Below, in pieces: positions 34,981-45,481 of a stretch of DNA of 64,000 nt. Source of the DNA: Kappaphycus alvarezii. Lineage: Eukaryota > Rhodophyta > Florideophyceae > Gigartinales > Solieriaceae. Position 1 is the first letter of the stretch. Every line of letters begins with the position of its first letter. The position numbers were made by a program, and so were the translations under genes. Below the pieces are notes generated by a model that was given only the letters and a program-made list of their open reading frames with translations, was not told the DNA's origin and did no database searches. The stretch spans positions 992,001 to 1,056,000 of the forward strand of contig NADL03000758.1 in assembly GCA_002205965.3 (NCBI GenBank), written 5' to 3'.

Positions 34981-37973
34981 TAACTTTGCGCTTTTACGTC
35001 TGATGTCCAAATTTATCTATTTCTCTCACCCAATATAGGTCATGAAGGTATGTCCTAACAAAAATGCGAGATTTTTCTGAAAATATAAGCTTAAAGTTTT
35101 TTCAACAACCGGTCGCGAGCAAAAATTGGAACTATTACTCCTGCAAATGATAAATATCTTGTATTTACCTCAAATGTTTTAAGGAAAAAATCGAAAACGA
35201 ATAAAAGTATAAATCAGTTCCCCGAAAACTGAAATTTTTGCGTAAGACTAGATGTAGGGCTAATATTTTAAAAGATGTTCTTGGTTCTAAATGAGGCTCC
35301 TCGAGCAACCGAAAGAAAAATTGACCAGTATAACATCGAAAGTCGACAAAGAATAGTGAATTTTGAATGCGTGAAAATGCCATGATTGAGCTGCTACTAT
35401 TAGATTTAAGATAAGGAGATCTCGAAATTTGACGGTATAATTGGGATATTTTGTACTGTGTTTTTAAGTTCTGAATTTTTTCGCTTAACGTTGATTTCAA
35501 GTACGTTTCCTTTAGTTCTAAAATAAAGTACACATTAAAATGATCCATTACACTGAAAGGCCGACTATTTCAAGTTTTTTAATTCAATATTTATTGTTTA
35601 AAGTGAACGTAGAATAAAGTCTAAAAATACTTTTACTCAGGTAATAAAGGAATCATTTTTATTCATATTGGTCACCGCTTGCTCCTTCCGAAATAATTCT
35701 ACCTTTACCCAGTTTTTCCAAAATACTGTTGTTAAAAACTCTCAAAAATTAGAACTGTTCAGAGAGGGAGAGGCCATCTATGTTAATATTCCTATTGGTT
35801 TTTTATTTAAGAAATAAATAAATATTTGCTTGTCAATTTCGTAAAATCTAAGAAAATCGCTGTTGAATGCGGTAAGATACCCTTGTACTTGATTTATTTT
35901 TCTATTAAAAATTATTTGAATGTTGAAACTAGTTAAACATGTAGAAGTTTTCATAGCTATCCCAAGCCAGAGGATCTTTCCGGATCCTTTTTGACCAATT
36001 AAAAAGCCCAGGTAACACAAAAATTGTCTCATCTGCGTTCAAAATACTGCCCGGACAGCAAAAATTTCTATACTTAAAAAAATTGGGACACAAAATTCCT
36101 TCTTAATTAAGTAAAATTTGAAATTTAATTTCAATTTTTACAATAATTTATTGTTTACATCCAAGTCCCATATATAAAGTAAGCGTTTTAAGCTTTGGGA
36201 TCTGCCATTGAAGTATTTTAAATAATTGAAAAAGATCAAATTCTCTAATTTGTGTCCTAGCAGTCCTCAATACGAGGGTAAGAAAACAATTCCATAAAAA
36301 GTGTAACTCACGAAAATTATAGTAGCGCTGACGCGAATGTATAATATGCCACTTTGTACAATCTGCATTTTATTTCAGTGTAGCATTTTTTCACTTGTCT
36401 ATTTGATCAAATTTATCTTTAACACGAAGGATAATAATTCCTATTATCCGTAATATTTGAGACTAGCGAGGCCTATTTAAAAAGCTCTCCTTTCACTTTG
36501 GTGTCTTCAGGACTCATAAGATGGTTTCTTAAGGGAGTTGTATTGAGAATATCGGCTTTCTAACTAACGATTGGTTAGGGAGTCCCTGTGATATTTTAAA
36601 AGCTGAATGGTATCTTTCGAGTCAAAATAGATATCCTCACGTCCGAAAAAGTGGAACTCAGATTATAGAATGCGTATACTTCTGGCCCTTTTAAATGAAT
36701 ATTCAAATTTTCATTATCTCGATCTATCACAGCAACGCCTTTCAAGTTTTTCCATATAATTTGACCTTATCAAATGCAATACATGGGTAGTATGGGTTCT
36801 TCATGTTTTCTTACGTTCCTAAATCACATACTGCCAATATTCTATCCCTATTCTGGATTCATTTAACAGTAATTTACACCAGGGTTTTTCAATACTATAT
36901 TCGTAAAGTCGAATTTTTCAACAATTTCCCATTATTTACCTATACTTTGGGGTCCCAAATTCACCAACATAGAAATAAACCATGTATATTGACATAGCTA
37001 AATGATAAATCTTAGTTTTCATACATGAATTCCATCAAAAAAAATCCCTCCAACACAGTGACCTTTCAGTAAAACTAAATATCCTTTCAGTTGAGACTTG
37101 AATGTAGAGATAGAGGCACATAAAGGGGCTTTATAATACTCAATGCATCTGCATACAAATTTAAAGTAATCATTATTTTATCAAAGAATCATATCAGAAC
37201 TTTCCACTAGAGTTAATGGCGGTAATATCAAAAATCGAATAAATTCCATTCCTATTTTCCATGACGGAGATTCATGTACGAACTGCTTCATATAGTCTAA
37301 AAAACTGTGTTCTACTCCATTAAAAAACCACGGAGTGATTAAATTCCACTGTACACCTTTGTTGCTTGCAACTGAAAGTATTGTTACACGCTTTGGATTC
37401 CACTTTTTAGCCTACTGACGTTTGCCAATGTAACTTTCTATTGCATTCAGACTCCCTTCGAATTCTGACACCTGGAAGATGCCTCTAGTTAGGCACCTTA
37501 TAATACTTGTTTTAAGCATTTAATAAAATCAAAGACATTAATGCGCGACATTTTGGACCTCAGGCTAGCTCGGTGAGTTCCCACAACTTTTCTTGTTCGG
37601 ACTCTACAAGTTTTTTTCAAGTTCCGGAACTTCATTCATTCAAACTCCGAGTGAGACACAAAGAATAATTCGACCACCTGTTCAATTACGTATTATTTTT
37701 GTCCTGATTTGGCACACGGGAAGAAGTATACGAATGATGTGCTCAAAAAGGTGTACTGTAGGATGCCTTGATTCGTCGTCGCCAGATATTATTCCGCAAC
37801 TCATATATTCATATCTGTAACACACATTTTCCCCGTTTATCACCACAGGAAGACTTTAACAGGCAGACGTATAAGATGTGTATAATTTTGAGTGAAATAA
37901 TGAAGTTTTAAATATTTAGGCATTTCAAACAGTATGAATGAGCTTAATCTGATTTACTTTCGAAGTTTGGGTG

Positions 37974-38241
37974 GAATGATTGAAAAATGATGGTGAATAT
38001 GATAAAGGGGGCTTCGACGTGGCTGTGATCCACAACTGGAAGCAACTCACGCTGTCACGTCTGCATCTCGGTTGCATTTGCATCCGTAGTGCTGTAAGTC
38101 ACTCGAAAAAAGGCCACATTGGCAGCTTACCGTTGCTCAAGGACTTGAGGTGCGATCAGAACCCGTCGAAAAGTTCTATATAACCGACAACTTGGAAACC
38201 TTTGGCACAACTTCAGGTCCCTCAAGTCTTCGCTCGTTCTC
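37974..38241 (+). repeat. Left terminal direct repeat of the DIRS-like element
   Basis: 268 bp starting GAATGATTG. Contains TCTATATAACC (about 38176), a probable TATA box. Differs from the right copy by many substitutions (for example around 38085-38105), not only indels, so it is older than the Gypsy LTR pair. Confidence 0.85.
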
Positions 38242-38308
38242 ATCCTTCGAACCAGCTCCAGACCAATCACCGTCTAGGCCGACATTCACACAGCACAACA
38301 TCCTTACC

Positions 38309-39151
38309 ATGTCTAATGCCGAATCCTCCTCTGCTGCATCAACCGGTTCCCGTATCGACGCCCTAGAAAACAAGTTTTCCACCCTCGAGAATCAACTCTC
38401 TGAAGTCGTTAATTTGCTTAAGGATGGTGCCGGTTCTTCCGCCCAAGCCGCTCCCGCAGCCGGGCCCTACGCTGTCGCAGATCCGCCGTCGGATCCCGCC
38501 GATAAAGCCACAGCCGGTGCCGAGGCCTTTAAGGTTGGGCAGCTGCAGTTTTCACTGCCGCCCCCAAGTGCTGAGCAAGTGGGCGAAACCTTCGCTACTC
38601 GGCGAGCTTACGCCGCCACCGGTAAGCCTAACAAGTTCGAGAAACCTCTTACCGTCGCTCCGTTTCCGGCAAAAAGGTTCATTCCGGAACCTGAAGGTCT
38701 GTTTGGGCGCATCAAGACAGCCGATCAAAGGGACGAGTGGGAAGCCGAAGTCCTCTAGAACGTGGGCAACAACTGTGAGAACGCCGTCGCCAGCGCTCAT
38801 CGACTCACCGAGGCCCTGGCTGCTAAGGACGTCCAAGCCGCTACCGAGGCCTTCGCTATTCTACACCACTTTCTTGAAGCTTCCTATTCCAGGGTATTGG
38901 AACGAGTTGACTTCTTCACCGACTCTTTTGAATCCGGTAAGTCCGAGAACATTCTTCTCCAGAAGTACCTCAAGAGAAGACGACTTCCCCTACGCTTCCG
39001 ACTTGTACCGATCTACCAAGCAGAAGTTCGCCGAGCTCGTTCGCAAGCTTACGCAAAGGAGTTCAACAAGCACAAGCCGCCGGGAATCGCCGCCCTCCGA
39101 AGGGACCTGGAAGAACCAGCCTGGTCCGGCCGAAAGCCTAGTCGCAAGTAA
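38309..39151 (+). CDS. gag: DIRS-like gag, with an in-frame TAG
   Basis: ATG in a CCATG context. N-terminus Ser/Ala-rich, then a heptad-like segment (IDALENKFSTLENQLSEVV) that should form a coiled coil. An in-frame TAG at 38756-38758 interrupts at EVL*NVGNN; the frame stays coding on both sides, so this is one substituted base or a read error. The second half has SYSRVLERVDFF and LLQKYLKR. A frame slip near 38985 moves the coding to DDFPYASDLYRSTKQKF in another frame. Coats the element RNA. Confidence 0.65.
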
Positions 39152-39329
39152 AGCGGTCATCTCCGCCGTCTTTTGTCCTATGTCTCAAGTCCTATGGCGC
39201 AACACCAACGCGCCGCTCCCTTTTGGTCCCAACCCTTCAAGCCTCCGAATTCCTTCTTCGGGCACTCGTTTTGGAGTTTACGAGCGCCCGGTGAAAACAT
39301 CCCTTTCGACACTCAATTCCGTCTCCCCC

Positions 39330-40235
39330 AAATCCCTATCGATCCTCCGACCGGAATTCTTCGACGACGCAATCAAAGACGCTCTTCACCGCCGAACGTA
39401 CGAGAAATCTCAGCAGCCGAAGCTCTCAGTCTGCAGGATGGCTACCGACTCAAACGCATTCGTTGCAGTTACCGGGGAAAAACAGCGGTTGGTTGTAAAC
39501 CTTTCCCGCCAGTCTACATTATTTCGAGACATGCCTGTCAAAATGGAAACCCTGGAAGGGTTCGCTCTGGATCTCAAGCGTTCAGACTACCTTTTCTCGT
39601 TCGACATTGCGAAGGGCTACCACCATTTTCGATTGCATCCCGATATTCGCAACTGGTTTATTTTCAAGGTGGACAACCGATATTTCCGCTGTATCGCCCT
39701 CCCTTTTGGATGGAAGCTTTCGCCGGCATATTTTATCAAGCTAATGAGACCCTTCGTCCGCTTCGTCCGAAATCGCCTTCGTCTGCGTATGCACCCGTAC
39801 ATGGACGACTTTCTGGTCGCGGTTCGCCGACGCTCTCGTCTTCACAAGGCTCGTGGAAATCGATCGCCTATTGAAGGCTTGCGACTACTTCGCAAGGAAG
39901 ACAAGGGAAACTGGGCCGGAACGCAGTGCATCGACATCTCGGTTTTACTATCGACACCACTCGTATGATGTTTGGAATAACCGCAAAGCGAATGGAAAAC
40001 TCAAGGGTATCTCGCAACAGTTGCTCCGCCAAGCACGTCGGAACCGCCGCCTGGTCGACGTCCAACTGTTACGCCACTTCGCAGAGTGGCAATATCCTGC
40101 TCCCTGGCCATGCCACTCGCACGGTTCTACACCCGATCCATCTACGATTCGCTCAAGCTGAACACATCCAACTCAGGAAACGAGTGAAGCTGCTTCACTC
40201 AGCAATTGGGACCTCAAACATTGGCGCGATCTAGC
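39330..40235 (+). CDS. DIRS-like reverse transcriptase
   Basis: Motifs: RLVVNLSRQS, FSFDIAKGYHHFRLHPDI (catalytic Asp in FSFD), IALPFGWKLSPAYF and catalytic YMDDFLV at about 39800. After frame slips near 39845 and 39920 come HLGFTIDTTRMMFGI and the thumb. The HHFRLHPD and FGWKLSP wording separates this from Gypsy and Copia RTs and fits DIRS elements. Catalytic residues are intact. Confidence 0.8.
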
Positions 40236-41076
40236 TCACAGTCCGCCAGAGAGGCCCGTGTCGACCCCATCCCCTACGCTCGCGCTCCACTCGACGCATC
40301 AACGACCATTGGTCAAGGGGGAACCTTGGGCTCCAATCTGCAACCAGGACCCAAGGAACGTGGGAAGCTCGTGGCTTATGGGATCCTCTTCTTCGCGTCA
40401 AGCCAATAACATTCTTGGAGCTCCGCGCCGTGACGGACAACATCCGATCGTTCGCCAACATGCTCAAGTCAGGGACTCACCTCAGAGTATGGGAGGACAA
40501 CCAAGCAGTCGTGGCAATTCTCAACGCTATGAAACCAAGTCCCGACCGCTCATGCAAGAACTCCGCGTGTTACACCGCTTGTTACAGAAGCTGGGAATCT
40601 CCATAGAGGCACGTTACCTCCCGTCAGCAGTCAATCTATTCGCCGATCGGTTGTCACGACTGCACACTCTCGACGATTGGAGGATCAATCAGGAGACACT
40701 CCAACCGCTGCTAGAATCATACCGTCCGACTATCGACCGACTCGCCGACAGCAGCAACAAGGTCTGAGCCAAGTTCAACAGCGAATTCCGTGTCCTGGCT
40801 CTGGGGATCAACGCGCTACAACTAGACTGGCGTTCAGAGCTCAATTTTTGGAATCCTCCTCTCGAGTTGATACCACTCGTCGTGAACAAAATCTGCCACG
40901 AGCAGGCGAAAGGAATACTGGTCACGCCTTGCTGGCCCGCTCAGCAACGGTACACTAAATTGCTCCGTTTAGGTCGTCCACAAGTTTTCGCCGCAGAAGA
41001 TATTTACCTCCCGCCAATTTGGGCCCCGAAGACAATGCCCGCTCCTCCGTGGAAATTGTCCGTCTGGACAATCTAG
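40236..41076 (+). CDS. DIRS-like RNase H and downstream domain
   Basis: FLELRAVTDNIRSFA and HLRVWEDNQAVV (catalytic Glu and Asp), then LPSAVNLFADRLSR (C-terminal catalytic Asp). Then, after the TGA at 40765-40767, the conserved block LALGINALQLDW ... LNFWNPPLELIP ... ILVTPCWPAQQ, ending at 41076. In intact DIRS elements a tyrosine recombinase follows; here only about 270 bp remain before the right repeat. Confidence 0.75.
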
Positions 41077-41349
41077 CGGAAGAAGCCCGGACTCTACCTC
41101 TAACCGTCACGCTACAACAGTCGGTGCTTACAGTAGCTGGGGCTAGGGCGACTACTGGGGGTACTACGATCGCTCGCCTTATGCCGAAAGCGAGGTCACC
41201 AAACACGTGGAGATCAAATTAGATTTTGTGGATGCTAGGGTCATGCAATTTGAAGATTCGTTCTTTTTCTTCGGTCACTTGCTGTGACCTCACTCTCGTT
41301 ATCACGTACCTCCGGTAAATTTGGTTTTCTCCATTGTTTTAATTCGGTA

Positions 41350-41618
41350 GAATGATTGGAAAATGATGGGTGAATATGATAAGGGGGCTTCGACGTGGCT
41401 GTGATCCACAAACTAGAAGCAAGTCACGCTGTCACGTCTGCATCTCGGTTGAATTTGCATCCGCAAGACTATAAGCTCCTCGAGAAATGGCCACATTGGC
41501 AGCTTACCGTTGCTCAAGTACTTGATGTGCGTTCAGAACCTGTCAAACGGTTGTATATAACAGACAACTTGGAAACCTTTGGCACAACTTCAGGTCCCTC
41601 AAGTCGTCGCTTGTTCTC
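41350..41618 (+). repeat. Right terminal direct repeat of the DIRS-like element
   Basis: 269 bp, pair of 37974-38241, with TGTATATAACAG near 41552. Just left of it is CTCCATTGTTTTAATTC (41329-41345). A near-identical CTCTATTGTTTTAATTC lies at about 42392, which could be the B1/B2 part of a split direct repeat. Confidence 0.8.
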
Positions 41619-44600
41619 CCGCCTCCCTCCCTCCATCCATCCTTCATGGCCCAATCACAAGCCGTCCTTTGTTCTTGATTTATGATGATTTTGTGTGATG
41701 ATATGTTATGGATATTGCTGATTCAAGTGTCACGCAAACACAGAAAACCGGTGAAAGTTTTGATTTGGTTCTGGTCAGAGGATAAACACGCATGGTGGTC
41801 AGGGGCGTATGACCGCGCTGCTCTCCTTACAACTCTTGCGACGCGAACACACCAAATCTAAAGAGTTTACCCAAGCGTACGCATGATGGAACGAATAGAA
41901 CCGGACAAGGATTTCAGCGTCTGGGGAGACACGCCGATCACCTTATCCAGTTCCACCATTCCATTACTCCCGATCATTTATCTCGGTCTTTTCAACTTAC
42001 CTGTCCTCTCGCGGAACATCCTCTCCCATTCGTGTGCGTCCCCAGGCCGGCCATTGCTGGCAGCGTACGTCCACTCAAGACAAGTAAGGTTGGCACGAAA
42101 CGGAAGCTCTCACACTACACTCCTTTGGGGTATCATCCCCGGAAGAAGCGCCCCGCGCCCATAGCCGCTGTACAGCAGCATCCGGACATTCGAGTTATCA
42201 CGCATTTTAACCCCACCATTACCAGTTCTGTCTCGAGCAAACATCCAACACAAAGGTTCAAATCAATCCCAACTACTGGAGCAAGTAAGCTGCATAAGTT
42301 ATCCCTGATTGCTGTAATGCGTACTTATTTAGTCATCCCTGTTGCTGTTAGCTATTTGCTTTGATAAAGTGTTATGTGTTTCTCTATTGTTTTAATTCAC
42401 CTCGGAAATAATTCACACTGAACTTCCTGTACTACAATTTTCCATAATAGCCACCGAAATATTGCGAAAATATGGGTATTTTCCCTTCGTCCATCTGAAA
42501 ACGGAAGTCGTTGCTTGTTTCAGCCCCTATGCAAGCTGTGATGATCATGTTTAGTCTAGTTGTAGAGGTCGCCCTTTCTGCTCCATTTGTAGGGTAGAAA
42601 GTCTCCTGTGCGCCATTTTTATACTTTTCGCATCATTATGGTGCCCAAATTAGATGTAGTACCTATGTCCTATTAAAGGAACGGAGCACTGAAATCGTCG
42701 TAACACATGTTTATACTATCCCACGAGGACAGATGTACCCTCCAATCTGTCAAAGTCATGGACAACACTACTGTCAACTAACCTCTGAGAAAGTTAATGA
42801 ACTCTTACGGTCTACTAACATTGACTTACTACTGTAGCAATAAGTACCGTTATCTCGAATACACACTGTTTGCCAATCTCCGTAGAAGCGCCGGACATCA
42901 AGCCGCTAATATAGGCCACTGTCAATTTACTCGCTGTATCGGGCGTACTTTATCTGGTTTTAACGTTGGTTGAGGAAGCTGATGTATCCTAACCAATAAC
43001 TTATTCTTGGGAGTAGGTTCTGAATTGAATCCCCCGGGTAGACGATTTATCAGGTAAATTTTGGCCGTTTCGGAAACCGAACCCGCCCTTGCCGTCACCG
43101 CGCTACTCTCTCTCCCCCTAAAATCTGTTCTTTCGTTGTCCCAATTTTTCTCATTCTCCTTGCTCAGTTTAGGTGCGTTTGTATCTTTATCCCATGTTTT
43201 TTTTATTGCTTCACTCCCGACCAACTCTTGGGGTTCTTTCCGGGTTCTCAGTACCTGGTCCGTCTTGATACACATAGAATTTCCCACGCCTATGCTGATT
43301 TACTTTGAGAAAAGACGTTTCTCATTGCAGGTAAGTATTGGCAAGAACTCAGAACCCTTGCGAGTTTTCGTTCTGTTGCTATTCTTTGTTTTAGATGACT
43401 GGGACTTGTATCTATTTCTCACGGGAAAGGCCCACGGTGTGAAACTGTGGAATGCTTGTCTGTCCGCAGTAGTTCAGAGGCGTAGAAGAAACCTGTACAG
43501 TTTAGGCAACTGCATGTGATGCATGTAGTTTTTTTAACCGTCTTGATGTGGGTAAGGCGATGAAAACGTAAGCCTGTTCTGCAGTATGTATTGCTCTACC
43601 AATCGGCTCGGCTCTATGCTGGTATGTAGCTGGTTGCAACAGATCGTTCTTGTAGATTCGCTGGATAGTGAATGTCAAAATTTGTATATTTTTCGTAACA
43701 TCAATGGATTAACTTCACTGCAATGAACTGTAACACAAGTGGCATCGAGGATTTTGGTATTCCAGCGCTCGCTGTTGGAATTGTTTTTGTACCATGGGTA
43801 ACATGTCACGTGGAATTGTTGGTGAAGAAGTGGGAAATGTTGGAATCGCTCCACCTGATTTTGCTTCCATGGCAACATGGCGATTACGTTTAATTCTTGC
43901 GGGTGAGGAATTACAAGTTTCTTCTACAGTATTTCACCCTTGCTCTGTAACCACAGCTGGTGTTTCAATACACAAATTGCAATTAACCCGTGTTGCAGTT
44001 AAGAGATGAAATACAGTACAGTCCTACTGCCAAAATAATCGCAAAAAGGCATCGTCCACCGCACCGGGTGGTGCTTCATCACGTAGTGCCGTCCATTGAC
44101 ACTTTTAATAATTTAATAATATTGACGTCGGGTAGGTTTTTTCTAAAAACGTCCATGTTTTGCAATGCAGTGACCAGGTCGAAATGTTGGATATAACGCA
44201 TGTACTGTACTGTACAGTTCGTTACTGAAAGTACAGTAGTGCAGTTTCCTGAAAGCTTTGGGGGAGCAAAGTACAGTAATAATGGGTTCAGGATAAAACC
44301 TGAAATTAACTGGAATCTATCTCCCTCGAAGATTACCCAAAATTATTTCCGTTTTACTTGTTCTCATGATAATGGCGCTGTACGGCATGTAGAGCAAAAT
44401 TAATCGTTGGTTAATGCATTTAAGGGACTCATGGTTGCTCCTTTTCTTAAAAATTCCATAAAAAGTATTGATTTTTTATTGTTGAGAATTACACTTGTAA
44501 TATGTTACGTAACTTGGAATAGTGTCATATATTTAAAAAAAGTTCATGCTTGAAAATGTGCATTTGACCGGCAAGCTGGTTCATGGGGAAAAACCAGAAA

Positions 44601-45481
44601 GGTTTATGTTAAGGGATGGCAATCGACTTTATTGTTTTGCCAGACACTGTAATTGATGTGATTGGTAGAATAACACACCTGGCAATTTTCCATTTGGGCG
44701 GGTTCGGTCGACATGTAAACAAGTTGCCGCCGTCGTCCTTTAGACTAAAATAGGGAAACGTTTACGAGTCACCCGCCAAATCTATCCGCACAAACACCCA
44801 TTTTGCCCAAACAGTAATTTTTTTTTATTGTTTTCGGCACGGTTCGCTGTCCCTCGTCGAGGGCCAAAGCGGGACCGCACTGCATACTATTGTGCACATA
44901 GGCAGTCATTGACTTCGACTGCAACCGCATCCGACCAACCCTTCACGCGTCAGGCCATCGCCCCTTTCTCCTCCACTAGTTTGTCCATTTCGTGTTTCCA
45001 TCCTTTCCGCCCCCCTTCCCCTCTTTCCCTCTCATCTTCACTCGTCACCCTCGCACGCACCGCCAGTATCGCTTCTTGTTTTGAGTTTGCTCGCACACAT
45101 TGGCGTCCCACCTCAAAATCCACTCATATCCACCCTCACCCGTTGAAGCTGGTTTCCCTTCCATCCCTTTGCCCCGCTACGCTGCGCCTCGTGTTTGGTC
45201 CGGATCCCTCCTCCCCTTTGCACACCACCGCTCGCAGCAAAGCTTCATTTTTGTACCCTTTCCTCTTCACCCACCGACAACACCTTCCCTCCCGTCTTTT
45301 GGTACCGGATAATCCACCGCAATCGTTTGCTTCAGTGCTTTCTGTATCCTACGTGGTAACCCCCTAAACTCGCGCAATTGCGCAACCTTTGCTTGATCAC
45401 ATCTTTGCTATCACGTCCACTGTTTTTGTGTTCACTTGACCTTTGTCCGCAAGATCACCTCGTCTCCACTGTATCACCACC
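41619..45481. other. Spacer of 3.9 kb, no gene recognised
   Basis: ORFs at 41883-42364, 42922-43287 (minus), 43061-43519 and 43794-44009 show no domain. The minus ORF at 42922 is charged and could be a retroelement relic. Isolated TACAGTAC units lie at 44200-44275. From about 44940 the plus strand is pyrimidine-rich (CTCC and CCTT runs), the likely promoter and leader of the importin gene. Confidence 0.4.

Larger units (their letters stand above)
18751..37960. other. AT-rich gene desert (about 19 kb)
   Basis: Base composition changes sharply near 18.75 kb and again at the DIRS-like element at 37.97 kb. Between them the DNA is visibly AT-rich, with long A/T runs and few ORFs over 60 codons. 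The only recognisable pieces are fossils: a Copia element (33.35-34.98 kb), a nad5 fragment (30.35-30.70 kb) and a possible LINE RT piece (28.56-28.77 kb). No tandem satellite is obvious by eye. ORFs at 21377-21818, 24185-24567, 35165-35548 (minus) and 36803-36997 have no recognisable motifs. Possible readings are a centromeric or heterochromatic block, or very old decayed insertions. Confidence 0.6.
37974..41618 (+). mobile_element. DIRS-like retroelement with terminal direct repeats, no recombinase seen
   Basis: Left repeat 37974-38241 and right repeat 41350-41618 flank gag-like, RT and RNase H reading frames. The RT (KGYHHFRLHPDIRNWF, LPFGWKLSPAYF, YMDD) and the RNase H with its downstream IDRLADSSNK..DW..E..WNPP block are of the DIRS/PAT/Ngaro group. 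Direct rather than inverted terminal repeats would suit PAT/Ngaro. The tyrosine recombinase that should follow RNase H is not found before the right repeat, so it appears deleted. Confidence 0.75.

Noticed and set aside
18751-37960. The whole AT-rich block as one large mitochondrial insertion
   Set aside because: Only a part of nad5 is recognisable; no cox, cob, rRNA or tRNA motif was seen, and a Copia fossil lies inside.
38424-39968. A 514-codon ORF taken as one protein
   Set aside because: Its first half is the gag region read in another frame; only the last 200 codons are the real RT. The frame is joined by indels.
41619-42420. Tyrosine recombinase of the DIRS-like element
   Set aside because: No R..HxxR..Y pattern could be found in ORFs here, so the enzyme is treated as absent.
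43018-43035. GGTTCTGAATTGAATCC, tRNA B-box-like
   Set aside because: No A box at the right distance and no stems.
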